DNA of 36,640 nt. Source: a bacterium (lineage in GTDB: Bacteria > Krumholzibacteriota > Krumholzibacteriia > LZORAL124-64-63). The notes below the pieces were generated by a model. That model did no database searches, was not told the DNA's origin, and saw only the letters and a program-made list of their open reading frames with translations. Shown in pieces: positions 25,430-33,611 of this stretch. Location: assembly GCA_003353795.1 (NCBI GenBank), contig PIVY01000030.1:1-36640 (forward strand). Reading direction: 5' to 3'. Numbering within the stretch: position 1 is the first letter of the stretch; each line of letters opens with the position of its first letter. Both the position numbers and the translations under genes were made by a program.

Positions 25430-26478
25430 GAGATCTCCTGTTCGACCGGCGGCAGGAACGCCAGCGGCGCCGCGGGGCGACTGCGGCGGTGCGCCATCAA
25501 CTGGCGCAGGAGGTGGAAGCGCAGCAGCGCCGGCGAGTCGAATGCGCCCACCGACAGGCGCGGCAAGGCAAGGGCGGGACAGGGTCCGCTCAGCAATCCG
25601 GCTGCCACGGTGTAGGCCGCCGTGTAACCGGCCTCCGCGGCAGCGGCGCGAACCCGCGCGTCGTGGTCGCCGTTGGGGTAGGCCAGTTCGGTGACCGGCC
25701 GGTTGAGCAGATCGCCGAGCAGATCTCGGGACCGGGTGAGACTGGCGTGCAGGGCGTCGTCGACGAGGCGGGTCAGGACCCGGTGCTCGTGGCCGTGCGA
25801 ACCGAAGTGGCAGAATCCGCCGCCCGCCATGCGCCGCACCTCGTCGCCGTCGATGGGGCGGAAACGCGGCAGGTGCTCGGCGAGAATCTCCGCGTACTCG
25901 CGCTCGAACCAGGCCAGCAGGTCGGCGACCTCGGGATGGTCCTCGTTGCCCTTGGCCTTGATGGCCACCAGGAGGCGCTGAACGTCGTCCCAGCGGGCGG
26001 ATGTCGGACCGGCGCGGAACGTGAACGCTCCGAGGTCGAAGGCCGACAGGTCGAGCTCGCGCAGCGCGGCCACCTGGATCGGCGTGACGACCACGTCGGT
26101 CCAGAACGGCCGGCGATCGGTGAGGGGCGCGGTCGACACGAAGAACTGTGCCGGGATGCGTCGCTGCTCGAGGAGCGGGGCGGCCAGGCGCGCCCAGTTG
26201 GCGTAGCCGTCGTCGAAGGTCAGCAGGAAGGAGATGCGGTCTCGAGGCAACCGGTCGGGCGTGGCGAGATCGTCCGGGGCGATGAAGGTGCCGAGCTCGG
26301 CGAGGGTGTCGAGCTGGGCGGCGAATCGGCTCATGGGGACGCGGAGCCAGTTGGCGAAGTCACCGTCGTCGCAGAGGTCGTGGTACATCAGCACTGCGAC
26401 CAGGGGGTCGCCGGGGCGGATGAACCGCGGCCGACACAGGAGTCGGCCGGTCCACTGCTTGAGAAGCGACAGGGTCAT
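25426..26478 (-). CDS. Polysaccharide deacetylase (NodB-like)
   Basis: The ATG at 26478 overlaps the glycosyltransferase stop in ATGA, giving 350 residues; the longer open frame is not used. The NodB catalytic core shows LVAVLMYHDL near the N-terminus, then motif 1 TFDDGYAN at 87-94 with the Asp pair. FGSHGHEH supplies the metal-binding His residues, and ELAYPNGDHD is the later conserved loop. It removes acetyl groups from amino sugars, using a divalent metal. No signal peptide is evident, so it may act in the cytoplasm or be anchored otherwise. It is the middle gene of a coupled trio. Confidence 0.9.
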   Translation of the reverse strand: MTLSLLKQWTGRLLCRPRFIRPGDPLVAVLMYHDLCDDGDFANWLRVPMSRFAAQLDTLAELGTFIAPDDLATPDRLPRDRISFLLTFDDGYANWARLAAPLLEQRRIPAQFFVSTAPLTDRRPFWTDVVVTPIQVAALRELDLSAFDLGAFTFRAGPTSARWDDVQRLLVAIKAKGNEDHPEVADLLAWFEREYAEILAEHLPRFRPIDGDEVRRMAGGGFCHFGSHGHEHRVLTRLVDDALHASLTRSRDLLGDLLNRPVTELAYPNGDHDARVRAAAAEAGYTAAYTVAAGLLSGPCPALALPRLSVGAFDSPALLRFHLLRQLMAHRRSRPAAPLAFLPPVEQEIS

Positions 26479-27578
26479 CGTGAATCCCGCTCCAGGAGGC
26501 GTCGATAAAGAGACTCGTGCCTGCTTACACTCTGGGTCCAAGAGTACTCCGCAAGAGCCCGCTGGCGGGCCTGCACTCGACACCGGGCCGCGAGTTCGGA
26601 ATCGTCGAGCAACTCGTTGACGGCCGCCGCCAGCGCCGCTGCGTCGTTGGACGGCACCAGCAGTCCGTCTTCCCGGTGGCGGATCATTTCCTGACTGCCG
26701 CCGACGGCGGTGGCCACGGCGACCACCCCGGTCAGCATATACTCGAGCACCGCGTTGGCAAACCCTTCGGATTCGGAGCAGTTGATCCCGATGTCGGCCT
26801 TGGCCAGGAACTCGCCCACGTGGTTGTGGCGGCCGAGGAACTCCATGGACCCGGCAATGCCGAGTTCACCGGCCCGCTCCTCGAGGCCCGGCCGCAGGCT
26901 GCCGTCGCCCAGCACGATCCAGCGTGCCTCGGGGTGGCTCCTGGCGACCATGCCTGCCGCCTCCACGAAGAGGTCGGGCCGCTTCACCCGGCGATTCAGA
27001 TTGCCCACGTAGGCGACCACCGGCGGATCGTGTGGCTCCGGTTCGTAGATGAAGTCGGCGGCGTCCACACCGTTGTAGATGATCTCGAACTTGTCGGGCG
27101 AGAGATCGTCGTGGGCGACCGCGGCGTCCTGCACGGCCTGCGAGTTGGCCAGAAAACCGGTGGCGAATCGGTAGACCGACCGCATGAGGAGCTGCGACTT
27201 GGCGTCGCGCCAGAATCCCAGGTCGCGGAACGACGACAGTCGCACCGGCACGCCCGCGAGCCAGGCCACCGGCAAGGCGAACACCGTGGAGTCCTGGAAG
27301 TACGTGTGCACCACCCGGATGTCGTGGCGGCGGATGTACGACCAGAGCTTGCGCGCCTCCATGGGTGCGCGCCAGGACGTGATGCCGGGCACGTCGAGGG
27401 CCAGGTGGGGGCAGTCGCCCATGTCCCGCAGCTGGTAGATGGGATTGATGGTGCACAGGTGCGGCCGGAAGCGCTCGCGGTCGAGGCGCTGGATGAGGCC
27501 GGCGACCTGGCCCTCGGTCCCACCGCTGTACGGCAGGTAGTCGATGCAGTAGAGGACGTCGATGGGCTTGGTGGACAT
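26475..27578 (-). CDS. GT4-type glycosyltransferase
   Basis: The ATG at 27578 gives 367 residues beginning MSTKPIDVLYCIDYLPYSGG. The glycine-rich N-terminal start is GGTEGQVAGLIQRL. The C-terminal Rossmann domain has VAYVGNLNRRVKRPDLFVEA, WIVLGDGSLRPGLEE and the E-x7-E nucleotide-sugar signature region SESEGFANAVLEYM. It is a retaining GT4-family enzyme, cytoplasmic or peripheral. It starts only 5 bp after the tyrS stop and overlaps the deacetylase start by 4 nt. Donor and acceptor are unknown. Confidence 0.9.
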   Translation of the reverse strand: MSTKPIDVLYCIDYLPYSGGTEGQVAGLIQRLDRERFRPHLCTINPIYQLRDMGDCPHLALDVPGITSWRAPMEARKLWSYIRRHDIRVVHTYFQDSTVFALPVAWLAGVPVRLSSFRDLGFWRDAKSQLLMRSVYRFATGFLANSQAVQDAAVAHDDLSPDKFEIIYNGVDAADFIYEPEPHDPPVVAYVGNLNRRVKRPDLFVEAAGMVARSHPEARWIVLGDGSLRPGLEERAGELGIAGSMEFLGRHNHVGEFLAKADIGINCSESEGFANAVLEYMLTGVVAVATAVGGSQEMIRHREDGLLVPSNDAAALAAAVNELLDDSELAARCRVQARQRALAEYSWTQSVSRHESLYRRLLERDSR

Positions 27579-27583
27579 CGCCG

Positions 27584-28903
27584 CTAGCCCACCAGGAGAT
27601 GGAAGTGGCGCTTCTTGCCGACCTGCATCCGGATCCGGCCATCCTCCACGTCGTCCATCACGAGCGCCCGTGCCTCGTCGCTGACCGGCGTATCGTTGAC
27701 CTTGACGCCGCCCTGGCGCACCAGCCGCCGCGCCTCGCCCTTGCTCTTGGCCAGGCCGACCTCGGCCAGGGCGTCGATGAGGGGCAGACCACCACCGGCA
27801 AGCCGGTCGGGGGCCAGGTCGTCGCTGGGCACGGTGCCCGCGTCGGCGCCGCCCTGGAAGAGCGCCGTGGCGGCCTTCTCGGCCTTGTCGGCCTCGTCGG
27901 GTCCGTGCACCAGCGCGGTGACGGCGTGGGCCAGGGCCCGCTTGGCCTCGCGGATGTCGGCGCCCTCGAGCTTCTCCAGTTCCTCGATGCGTCCGCGGTC
28001 GAGCAGCGTGTAGAGGCGCAGGAAACGCGACACGTCGCGGTCGTCCACGTTGACCCAGTACTGGAAGAAATCGTAGGGCGAGGTGCGCTCGGGCGAGATC
28101 CACACCGCGCCCGCGGCGGTCTTGCCCATCTTGGCGCCCGTGGCGGTGGCCAGCAGCGGGAAGGTGAGACCGTACACTTCCTGCTGGTTGAGGCGGCGGC
28201 AGAGGTCCACGCCGGAGCAGATGTTGCCCCACTGGTCGTTGCCGCCCATCTGCAGCTTGCAGCCGTGGTCGGCGTTGAGGACGGCGAAGTCGTAGGCCTG
28301 CAGGATCATGTAGTTGAACTCGATGAACGACAGGCCGGCCTCCATGCGCGTCTTCACCGAGTCGCGGGTGAGCATCTGGTTGACCGAGAAGTGGCGGCCC
28401 ACGTCGCGCAGGAATTCGATGTAGTTCTTGTCGGCGAGCCAGTCGGCGTTGTTCAGCAGGACACCGCGGTTGTCCGTGCCGGCGGTGACCACCGGGCCGT
28501 GGGGCAGGTCGGCGAGCCCCGGTTCGCCGAAGTCGAGGAAGCGGGCGAGCTGGGCCTTGACGCCGGCCAGGTTGGCGTCGATCTGCTCGAGGGTGAGCAT
28601 CTGGCGCAGCTCGGACTTGCCGCTGGGATCGCCCACCATGGCGGTGCCCCCACCGGCGATGGCGATGGGCTTGTGGCCGTGTCGTTGCAGGTGGACCAGG
28701 CCCATGATCGGCAGCATGGAGCCGATGTGCAGACTGTCGGCGGTGGGATCGAAGCCGATGTAGGCGGTGACGGTTTCGCGCTCGAGGAGGTCGGCCAGAC
28801 CGGTCTCGTCGGTGCACTGCTGGAAGAAGCCGCGCCAGCGCATCTCCTCGAGGAAGCTGCCGCTCCGTTCCTGGTCGGATTCCTTCGCCTGATCCGGGGC
28901 CAT
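27584..28903 (-). CDS. tyrS: Tyrosyl-tRNA synthetase
   Basis: The 439-residue class I enzyme charges tRNA-Tyr. It shows the HIGH-type motif HIGS (59-62) after YIGFDPTADSL, then GGGTAMVGDPSGKSE, and the KMSKS-type loop as AKMGKT. The last ~65 residues are an S4 RNA-binding domain (LAKSKGEARRLVRQGGVKVN). The start has GAGAGGG upstream. It heads a run that continues into three cell-envelope genes, an unusual partnership for this housekeeping gene. Confidence 0.97.
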   Translation of the reverse strand: MAPDQAKESDQERSGSFLEEMRWRGFFQQCTDETGLADLLERETVTAYIGFDPTADSLHIGSMLPIMGLVHLQRHGHKPIAIAGGGTAMVGDPSGKSELRQMLTLEQIDANLAGVKAQLARFLDFGEPGLADLPHGPVVTAGTDNRGVLLNNADWLADKNYIEFLRDVGRHFSVNQMLTRDSVKTRMEAGLSFIEFNYMILQAYDFAVLNADHGCKLQMGGNDQWGNICSGVDLCRRLNQQEVYGLTFPLLATATGAKMGKTAAGAVWISPERTSPYDFFQYWVNVDDRDVSRFLRLYTLLDRGRIEELEKLEGADIREAKRALAHAVTALVHGPDEADKAEKAATALFQGGADAGTVPSDDLAPDRLAGGGLPLIDALAEVGLAKSKGEARRLVRQGGVKVNDTPVSDEARALVMDDVEDGRIRMQVGKKRHFHLLVG

Positions 28904-29009
28904 CGTATCCCTCTCTTCTGACGGTTGGACAAGAATTCCTGGTCCGGGTTCGAGTGTGCAGTAATACTATAGCAACCTCGGAACCCGCAAGGACAGCGAG
29001 AGGATAGCC
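28904..29009. promoter_or_regulatory. Divergent promoter region between tyrS and capK copy 3
   Basis: 106 bp with an AT-rich centre (AGTAATACTATAGC around 28961-28974) offers -10-like sequences on both strands, but no clear -35 hexamer at the right spacing. It is the only place for promoters of the two divergent operons. Confidence 0.35.
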
Positions 29010-30344
29010 GTGATCCCGAAACCCATTTCCGCCCTGTTGACCGCCGGCATCATGCTGCCGGCGATCTTCGCGATGGGACGGGCGGGCCGCGGCTATCGGC
29101 GGCGGGCGCGGGCCATCGAGTTCTTGCCCCCTGCCGAGCGGGATGCCTGGCAACTGGCGCGGATCCGCGAGCTGGTAGGTCTGGCGGGCACACGGTCGCC
29201 CTACTACCGGCAGGCCTTCGCCGAGGCCGGCGTGACGGCCAAATCGCTCACCGACCTCACCGCCGTGAGCGCCCTCCCCCTGCTGGACAAGGACACCCTC
29301 CGCGCGGTACCGGTGGCCGATTTCCAGGTGAGGGAGCCCCGCCCGCGCCGCTCCGTGGTCACCGCCGGCTCCACCGGCAAGCCCGTGGAAGTGGTGCACG
29401 ACCTCCAGTGGTGGGCGCGGTCTCTTGCCCGCCGGGCCGACCTCTACGCCGACCACGGCTTCCGCTTGGGCTCCCGCGAGGCCCGCTTCTGGGGCCGCGG
29501 AGCCCGGCCGCGGAAGCTCGACCCCAAGATCCTCTTCGGCAACCGGCAGGTCTTCCAGTTCCTGGGCGCGGACGAGACGGCGCAGCTCGAGGAAATGGCC
29601 GAGCTGCGGGACTTCCGGCCCGACTACGCCTACGGCTACGCCTCGCTGATCCTCGCCGCCGCCCACCTCGACGTACCGCCGCCGGCGGCACCCGGCCTCA
29701 GAGGCATCGTCTCCACCGCCGAGATGATGACCCCGTCGCAGGCCGCCGCGGTGTCCGCCGCCTTCGGCTGCCCCGTGATCAACGAGTACGGCTGCAGCGA
29801 GCTCGACATCATCGCCTTCGACTGCCCCGAGGGCGCCTGCCACGTGCAGTCGAACCACGTCCTGCTGGAGGCCGTGCCCGACGGCACGGGGCGCAACGAG
29901 GCCGTGGTCACCGACCTGGACAACGACGTCATGCCGCTCATCCGCTACCGCCTGGGCGACTACCTCGAGCTCGACTGCAGCCCCTGCGCCTGCGGCCGCA
30001 CCTCGCCCATCGTCCGCGCCATCCAGGGCCGCACCGTGGGCCAGATCCTTCAGCTACCCGACGGCGCCCGTACCCACGCCGTCTGCTTCGCCTACCTCAT
30101 GGAAGAGCTCAGCGACCGCAGCCTGCCGTTCACCCATTTCCGGGTCCATCAGGAGAGCCCGTCGGCCTTGCGGTACGTGGTGGCCGGCACGCCCGCGGCA
30201 GCCCAGGACGACCTGCGCCGAACCGTGATCGACGAGACGCGGAGCCGCGTGGCGCAGGAGTTCGCGATCACCGTGGAATTCGGCGACATCCCCCGCACGC
30301 CGGGCCAGAAGTACACCTACTTCGTCCCGCTGCCCGAAGCCTGA
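29010..30344 (+). CDS. CapK/PaaK-like adenylate-forming enzyme (copy 3)
   Basis: The start is GTG at 29010 with GAGAGG upstream, giving 444 residues. The nucleotide loop TAGSTGKP sits at 118-125, close to copies 1 and 2. The core motif is NEYGCSELD, and a Cys-rich CSPCACGRTSP follows. The C-terminus ends PRTPGQKYTYF with the putative catalytic Lys. It begins with a hydrophobic stretch (ISALLTAGIMLPAIFAM) absent from the other two copies, perhaps a membrane anchor. It lies 6 bp before a MATE transporter gene, so its product or substrate may be exported. Confidence 0.85.
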   Translation: MIPKPISALLTAGIMLPAIFAMGRAGRGYRRRARAIEFLPPAERDAWQLARIRELVGLAGTRSPYYRQAFAEAGVTAKSLTDLTAVSALPLLDKDTLRAVPVADFQVREPRPRRSVVTAGSTGKPVEVVHDLQWWARSLARRADLYADHGFRLGSREARFWGRGARPRKLDPKILFGNRQVFQFLGADETAQLEEMAELRDFRPDYAYGYASLILAAAHLDVPPPAAPGLRGIVSTAEMMTPSQAAAVSAAFGCPVINEYGCSELDIIAFDCPEGACHVQSNHVLLEAVPDGTGRNEAVVTDLDNDVMPLIRYRLGDYLELDCSPCACGRTSPIVRAIQGRTVGQILQLPDGARTHAVCFAYLMEELSDRSLPFTHFRVHQESPSALRYVVAGTPAAAQDDLRRTVIDETRSRVAQEFAITVEFGDIPRTPGQKYTYFVPLPEA

Positions 30345-30350
30345 GCGACC

Positions 30351-31799
30351 ATGGCCGACCAGCCCCGCTACCCCCTCATCGACACCTCCCCCAGCACGAC
30401 CGCGCTGGGCGCCTTCCGCGTGCGCGAGGCTGGTCAGATCACCCGCCTGGCCTGGCCCACGGTGCTGGCCATGCTCTCGCACACGCTCATGTGGTGGGTC
30501 GACTCGGCGCTGCTGGGCCGCTTCTCCACCATCGACCTGGCGGCCTCGGGACTGGGCGGCGTGATCACCTGGACCGCCTACAGCCTGGTCAACAACCTCA
30601 GCCGCATCAATGGCACCTTCGTGAGCCAGGCCCACGGCCGCGGCGACGACCGCGCCATCGGTGACTACACCTGGCAGGGCCTTTACGTGGCCATCTTCTG
30701 CGGCCTGCTCCTGCAGGTCTTCGGCTTCTACTCGCACCTCATCCTGCCCTTCACCCGCAACGACCCGGCCGTGCTCGAACACGCCTACCTCTACATCAAG
30801 TGGCGGTCGGCCAGCGCGGTGTTCACCCAGATCGGCTTCTGCCTCATGGGTTTCTTCCAGGGACGGCGGCAGGTGATGGTTCCCATGTGGGCGGGCGTCA
30901 TCGGCAACGGCCTGAACATCGTGCTCGACATCTGGCTCATCTTCGGCTGGAGCGGCTTCACGCTCTTCGGCACGACCTGGCTGGCGGTACCGGCCATGGG
31001 GGTCGAGGGCGCGGCCATCGCCACGAGTATCGGTACCGCCGTGGGAGCGCTGTTCCAGGTGATCATGTTGGTGGGACCACGCCGGCACCGGGAGCGCTAC
31101 GCCATCCACAAGCCGCGCCGGCCGGATTTCGGGCAACTCGGCCGCATCTTCAAGGTGGGCTCGCCAGCCGCGTTCGAGAACTTCGTGGACATGAGCGGCT
31201 TCACGGCCTTCATGATCATCGTGGGTACCCTGGGCGCCGCCCAGCAGGCCGCCAACACCATTGCGCTGCACCTGATGAGCCTGGTCTTCATGCCCATGTG
31301 GGGATTGACCATCGCCGGCAGCGTGCTGACCGGCAACTGGATCGGCGCCGGCCGCAGCGATCAGGCCGCGGCTTACGCACGGCAGGTCTACAAGCTGGGA
31401 ATCTACTACATGCTGGTGCTGGGGACCGTCTACCTGCTGCTGCGCGGACAGCTGTTCCAGATCTTCTCCACCGATCCGGAGGTGCTCGTGATGGGCAGCG
31501 GGCTGGTGGCGGTGCTGGCGGTGTTCGCATTCCCGGACGGGCTGCGCATGGTGTCGGTCGGCGTGCTGCAGGGCGCCGGTGACACACGCTACCCGATGCT
31601 CGCCAGCATGGTCGTGCTCTGGCTGGGCTTCATACCGTTGAGCTGGTGGCTGGTGATCGTGTGGGGCGGGACCATCGCGCAGGCCTGGCTGGGGGCGGCC
31701 GGCTGCTATGCCGTCATGGCGCTGGTGCTCTACCTCCGCTTCCGCAGCAACCGCTGGCAGCGGGCGCGGATCTTCGGACAAGAGCCGGGACCTTCCTGA
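30351..31799 (+). CDS. MATE-family efflux/transport protein
   Basis: The 482-residue protein has 12 predicted membrane helices in two similar halves. Landmarks are ITRLAWPTVLAMLSHTLMWW and VDSALLGRF in the first helix pair, VGSPAAFENFVDMSGF in the second half, and VGVLQGAGDTRYPML, a strong MATE signature. It probably uses a sodium or proton gradient to export a small molecule. The close spacing to the CapK gene suggests one operon, and tandem hairpins follow the stop. Confidence 0.93.
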   Translation: MADQPRYPLIDTSPSTTALGAFRVREAGQITRLAWPTVLAMLSHTLMWWVDSALLGRFSTIDLAASGLGGVITWTAYSLVNNLSRINGTFVSQAHGRGDDRAIGDYTWQGLYVAIFCGLLLQVFGFYSHLILPFTRNDPAVLEHAYLYIKWRSASAVFTQIGFCLMGFFQGRRQVMVPMWAGVIGNGLNIVLDIWLIFGWSGFTLFGTTWLAVPAMGVEGAAIATSIGTAVGALFQVIMLVGPRRHRERYAIHKPRRPDFGQLGRIFKVGSPAAFENFVDMSGFTAFMIIVGTLGAAQQAANTIALHLMSLVFMPMWGLTIAGSVLTGNWIGAGRSDQAAAYARQVYKLGIYYMLVLGTVYLLLRGQLFQIFSTDPEVLVMGSGLVAVLAVFAFPDGLRMVSVGVLQGAGDTRYPMLASMVVLWLGFIPLSWWLVIVWGGTIAQAWLGAAGCYAVMALVLYLRFRSNRWQRARIFGQEPGPS

Positions 31800-31818
31800 A
31801 TCGATGACCCAATAGTCA

Positions 31819-31871
31819 GGCCCCCGGCGTGAACCGGGGGCCAATCCCGTGAGCGATGCAGGCGCTCACGG
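31819..31871 (+). terminator. Two tandem hairpins after the MATE gene
   Basis: The first is GGCCCCCGG/CCGGGGGCC (31819-31827 with 31834-31842, loop CGTGAA). The second is CCGTGAGCG/CGCTCACGG (31847-31855 with 31863-31871). Both stems are perfect 9-mers. Neither is followed by a T-run, so Rho-linked or 3'-protecting roles are possible. Confidence 0.65.
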
Positions 31872-32020
31872 CAGGCCGGATCGCGAGCATGTGCCAGCAA
31901 GCTAGTGGCCTGTTGTGTTTAAGTATAATGATTTCCCCGTGTTTAGTCCATCGTCAATCCGATGTCGTCGTCTGCGCGGCTGCGGTTAAGGGCGATTCTC
32001 GTGGGGCCGCGCCGGAAGCC

Positions 32021-32473
32021 CTAGCGACTGCCTTCCACCGCCACCTTGACGTCGTGGAGGTCTTCCCGCACGGCCTTCACCGTCGCGCCCTTGAACATCC
32101 GCCCCAGGGTCGCAGACATGATCTTCGACGCCAGGGTCTGCGGAGTGGCGCCGAATCGCATGGTCAGCGTGACGCCGGAATCACGCTCGGCGATGGAGAG
32201 CGTGCTGACGTACACGGAGCCGTGGCTCTCGGCGCGCGTCTGGTAATACTCGTGTTCCTTCACGTCGGTGATCCACATGATCTCCGTGGCGATCTTGCCG
32301 AACATCTTCCGTGTCTCCCGCCACTTGAGTCCGACCAGTCCGGAGTCCGGGCGCTCGAGAATCTCGATCTTCTCGATGCCGCGGATCGTGTCGGCGCAGC
32401 CGTCGATATCCGTGATGACGCGCCACACGTCTTCCTTGGATCCGGCGATGTCCGTCTGTACTTCGATCTTCAT
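32021..32473 (-). CDS. SRPBCC/START-like small-ligand-binding protein
   Basis: The 150-residue protein opens MKIEVQTDIAGSKEDVWRVITDID, the usual start of the Bet v1-like/polyketide cyclase-dehydrase fold, followed by ILERPDSGLVGLKWRETR and alternating strands. A final amphipathic helix includes LGRMFKGATVKAVREDLHD. Such proteins bind hydrophobic ligands or act as chaperones or co-factors; no catalytic residue is recognisable. It lies 35 bp after the DUF5995-like gene and is probably co-transcribed with it. Confidence 0.82.
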   Translation of the reverse strand: MKIEVQTDIAGSKEDVWRVITDIDGCADTIRGIEKIEILERPDSGLVGLKWRETRKMFGKIATEIMWITDVKEHEYYQTRAESHGSVYVSTLSIAERDSGVTLTMRFGATPQTLASKIMSATLGRMFKGATVKAVREDLHDVKVAVEGSR

Positions 32474-32508
32474 GGGATGCGCTCCAGGGTCAGGGTTCTC
32501 GTACGAGT

Positions 32509-33309
32509 TCAGTCCGCCGCGAGCAGGCGGACCTTTTCGGCCGTGGTGCCGCGTTCGAACAGTCGCAGCAGGAAGACGGTGAGTTTCACCAGGAAGCCTC
32601 TTGGCCGTATCAGCTTCTGCGCGAAATCGGCCACGGCTTCATCGCGTTGCTGGATCAGCGCTGGTCGATCGCCCTGGTCGCTGGCGCAGAGTTCGAGCGT
32701 ATGGGTCCAGGCCTTGTCGCGCGCGTAGCCGATACTGAATAGGCTGAGCTGCTCATCGATCGATCCCAGCAGCCTGTCGACCAGACGCAGTGGTCGAACA
32801 AAACGGGCGATGCGGTTCTGCGTTGCGTTGATCTGGCTGCCCAGGATCTCGTTGATCTTCATGAAGTCCGCCTTGAGCGGCATGGGCGTTCCGCGCGCGA
32901 CCTCGCAGGTCGCTATTCCCAGATCGAGATTGATGTGGGCATTCATGCCGAGCAGCAGATGCTGGAGAGCGGAGAGACCAGCGCGGTTCTCCACGTCGAA
33001 GGCTGCCAGCCAGGAGCCCGTGACGGTTTCGCCACGGCGGTGCGCGTCGTAGGCCGCGAGGTAGCGGTTGGCGAAGATGACGTCGAGTTCCTCCATGCGC
33101 TTCCCGTCCTGGAAGACCCCCGCATCGATTCCGATCGCCACCTCTCGAGTGACACGTCGATAGAGCGCCGCGAAATACCCGAGGGCGCTGTTGTTGTCGA
33201 TGGAGTGTTCGACGATCTCGTCCAGGGCGACGATGACGGCATCGATCGAGGTGGGACGGGGCCGCGATGGATCGCCCAGGCTCTGGTCGAGTTGTGGATC
33301 TTGATTCAT
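32509..33309 (-). CDS. DUF5995-like protein of unknown function
   Basis: The 266-residue, mainly helical protein has no signal peptide. The central HLLLGMNAHINLDLGIA motif, with Asn, His and Asp in a helical context, recalls the DUF5995 family; the assignment is from memory and moderate. TPMPLKADFMKINEILG and the C-terminal FLVKLTVFLLRLFERG, possibly membrane-associated, are notable. The His/Asp pattern could bind metal, but no activity is known to me. It forms a pair with the downstream SRPBCC gene. Confidence 0.65.
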   Translation of the reverse strand: MNQDPQLDQSLGDPSRPRPTSIDAVIVALDEIVEHSIDNNSALGYFAALYRRVTREVAIGIDAGVFQDGKRMEELDVIFANRYLAAYDAHRRGETVTGSWLAAFDVENRAGLSALQHLLLGMNAHINLDLGIATCEVARGTPMPLKADFMKINEILGSQINATQNRIARFVRPLRLVDRLLGSIDEQLSLFSIGYARDKAWTHTLELCASDQGDRPALIQQRDEAVADFAQKLIRPRGFLVKLTVFLLRLFERGTTAEKVRLLAAD

Positions 33310-33611
33310 GTCATGGTTCTTCGTTTGCTGGAGTGCCCAGGCCCATCACGTCGCCGCCCCCTGAGCTTACGCCTGAAATCGCGGCGGTATAGCCCTTGGG
33401 ATGGGATCGTCTCGACATCTCCGAGCGACACATATGTAGCGCATTCGAGATGTCGGACATTCGCAGGCAAGTCCAGTCGAAGATCCGGCCCATAATCACC
33501 GCGGGCACCTCGTGGTGGGAGTCACTCCTGGCAAGGTGGAGGAATTCGCCCAGCGACGCAATAGGGAGAGCCCGACCCGAGAGCCAGGCCTCACGCGTTC
33601 ACGAGCGGGCG
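33310..33611. other. Intergenic region without a gene
   Basis: These 302 bp lie after the PPC-like gene on its strand. The inverted repeat CGACATCTC (33413-33421) / GAGATGTCG (33447-33455), with a 25-bp spacer, is the only structure seen; it may be a weak 3'-end hairpin or a protein site. No convincing reading frame was found. Confidence 0.4.

Noticed and set aside
26475-29858. Very long minus-strand open frame of more than 1,100 codons
   Set aside because: It is a GC-rich frame running through tyrS and capK copy 3 in wrong frames; only its end (26475-27578) is the real glycosyltransferase.
30054-31844. 596-codon open frame antisense to the MATE gene
   Set aside because: Composition is His/Asp/Gln/Glu/Arg-rich, typical of an antisense shadow; the plus-strand MATE protein has clear family motifs.
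31924-31929. Perfect TATAAT after the MATE terminators
   Set aside because: No -35-like hexamer at the right distance and no plus-strand gene downstream; kept only as a possible source of antisense RNA.
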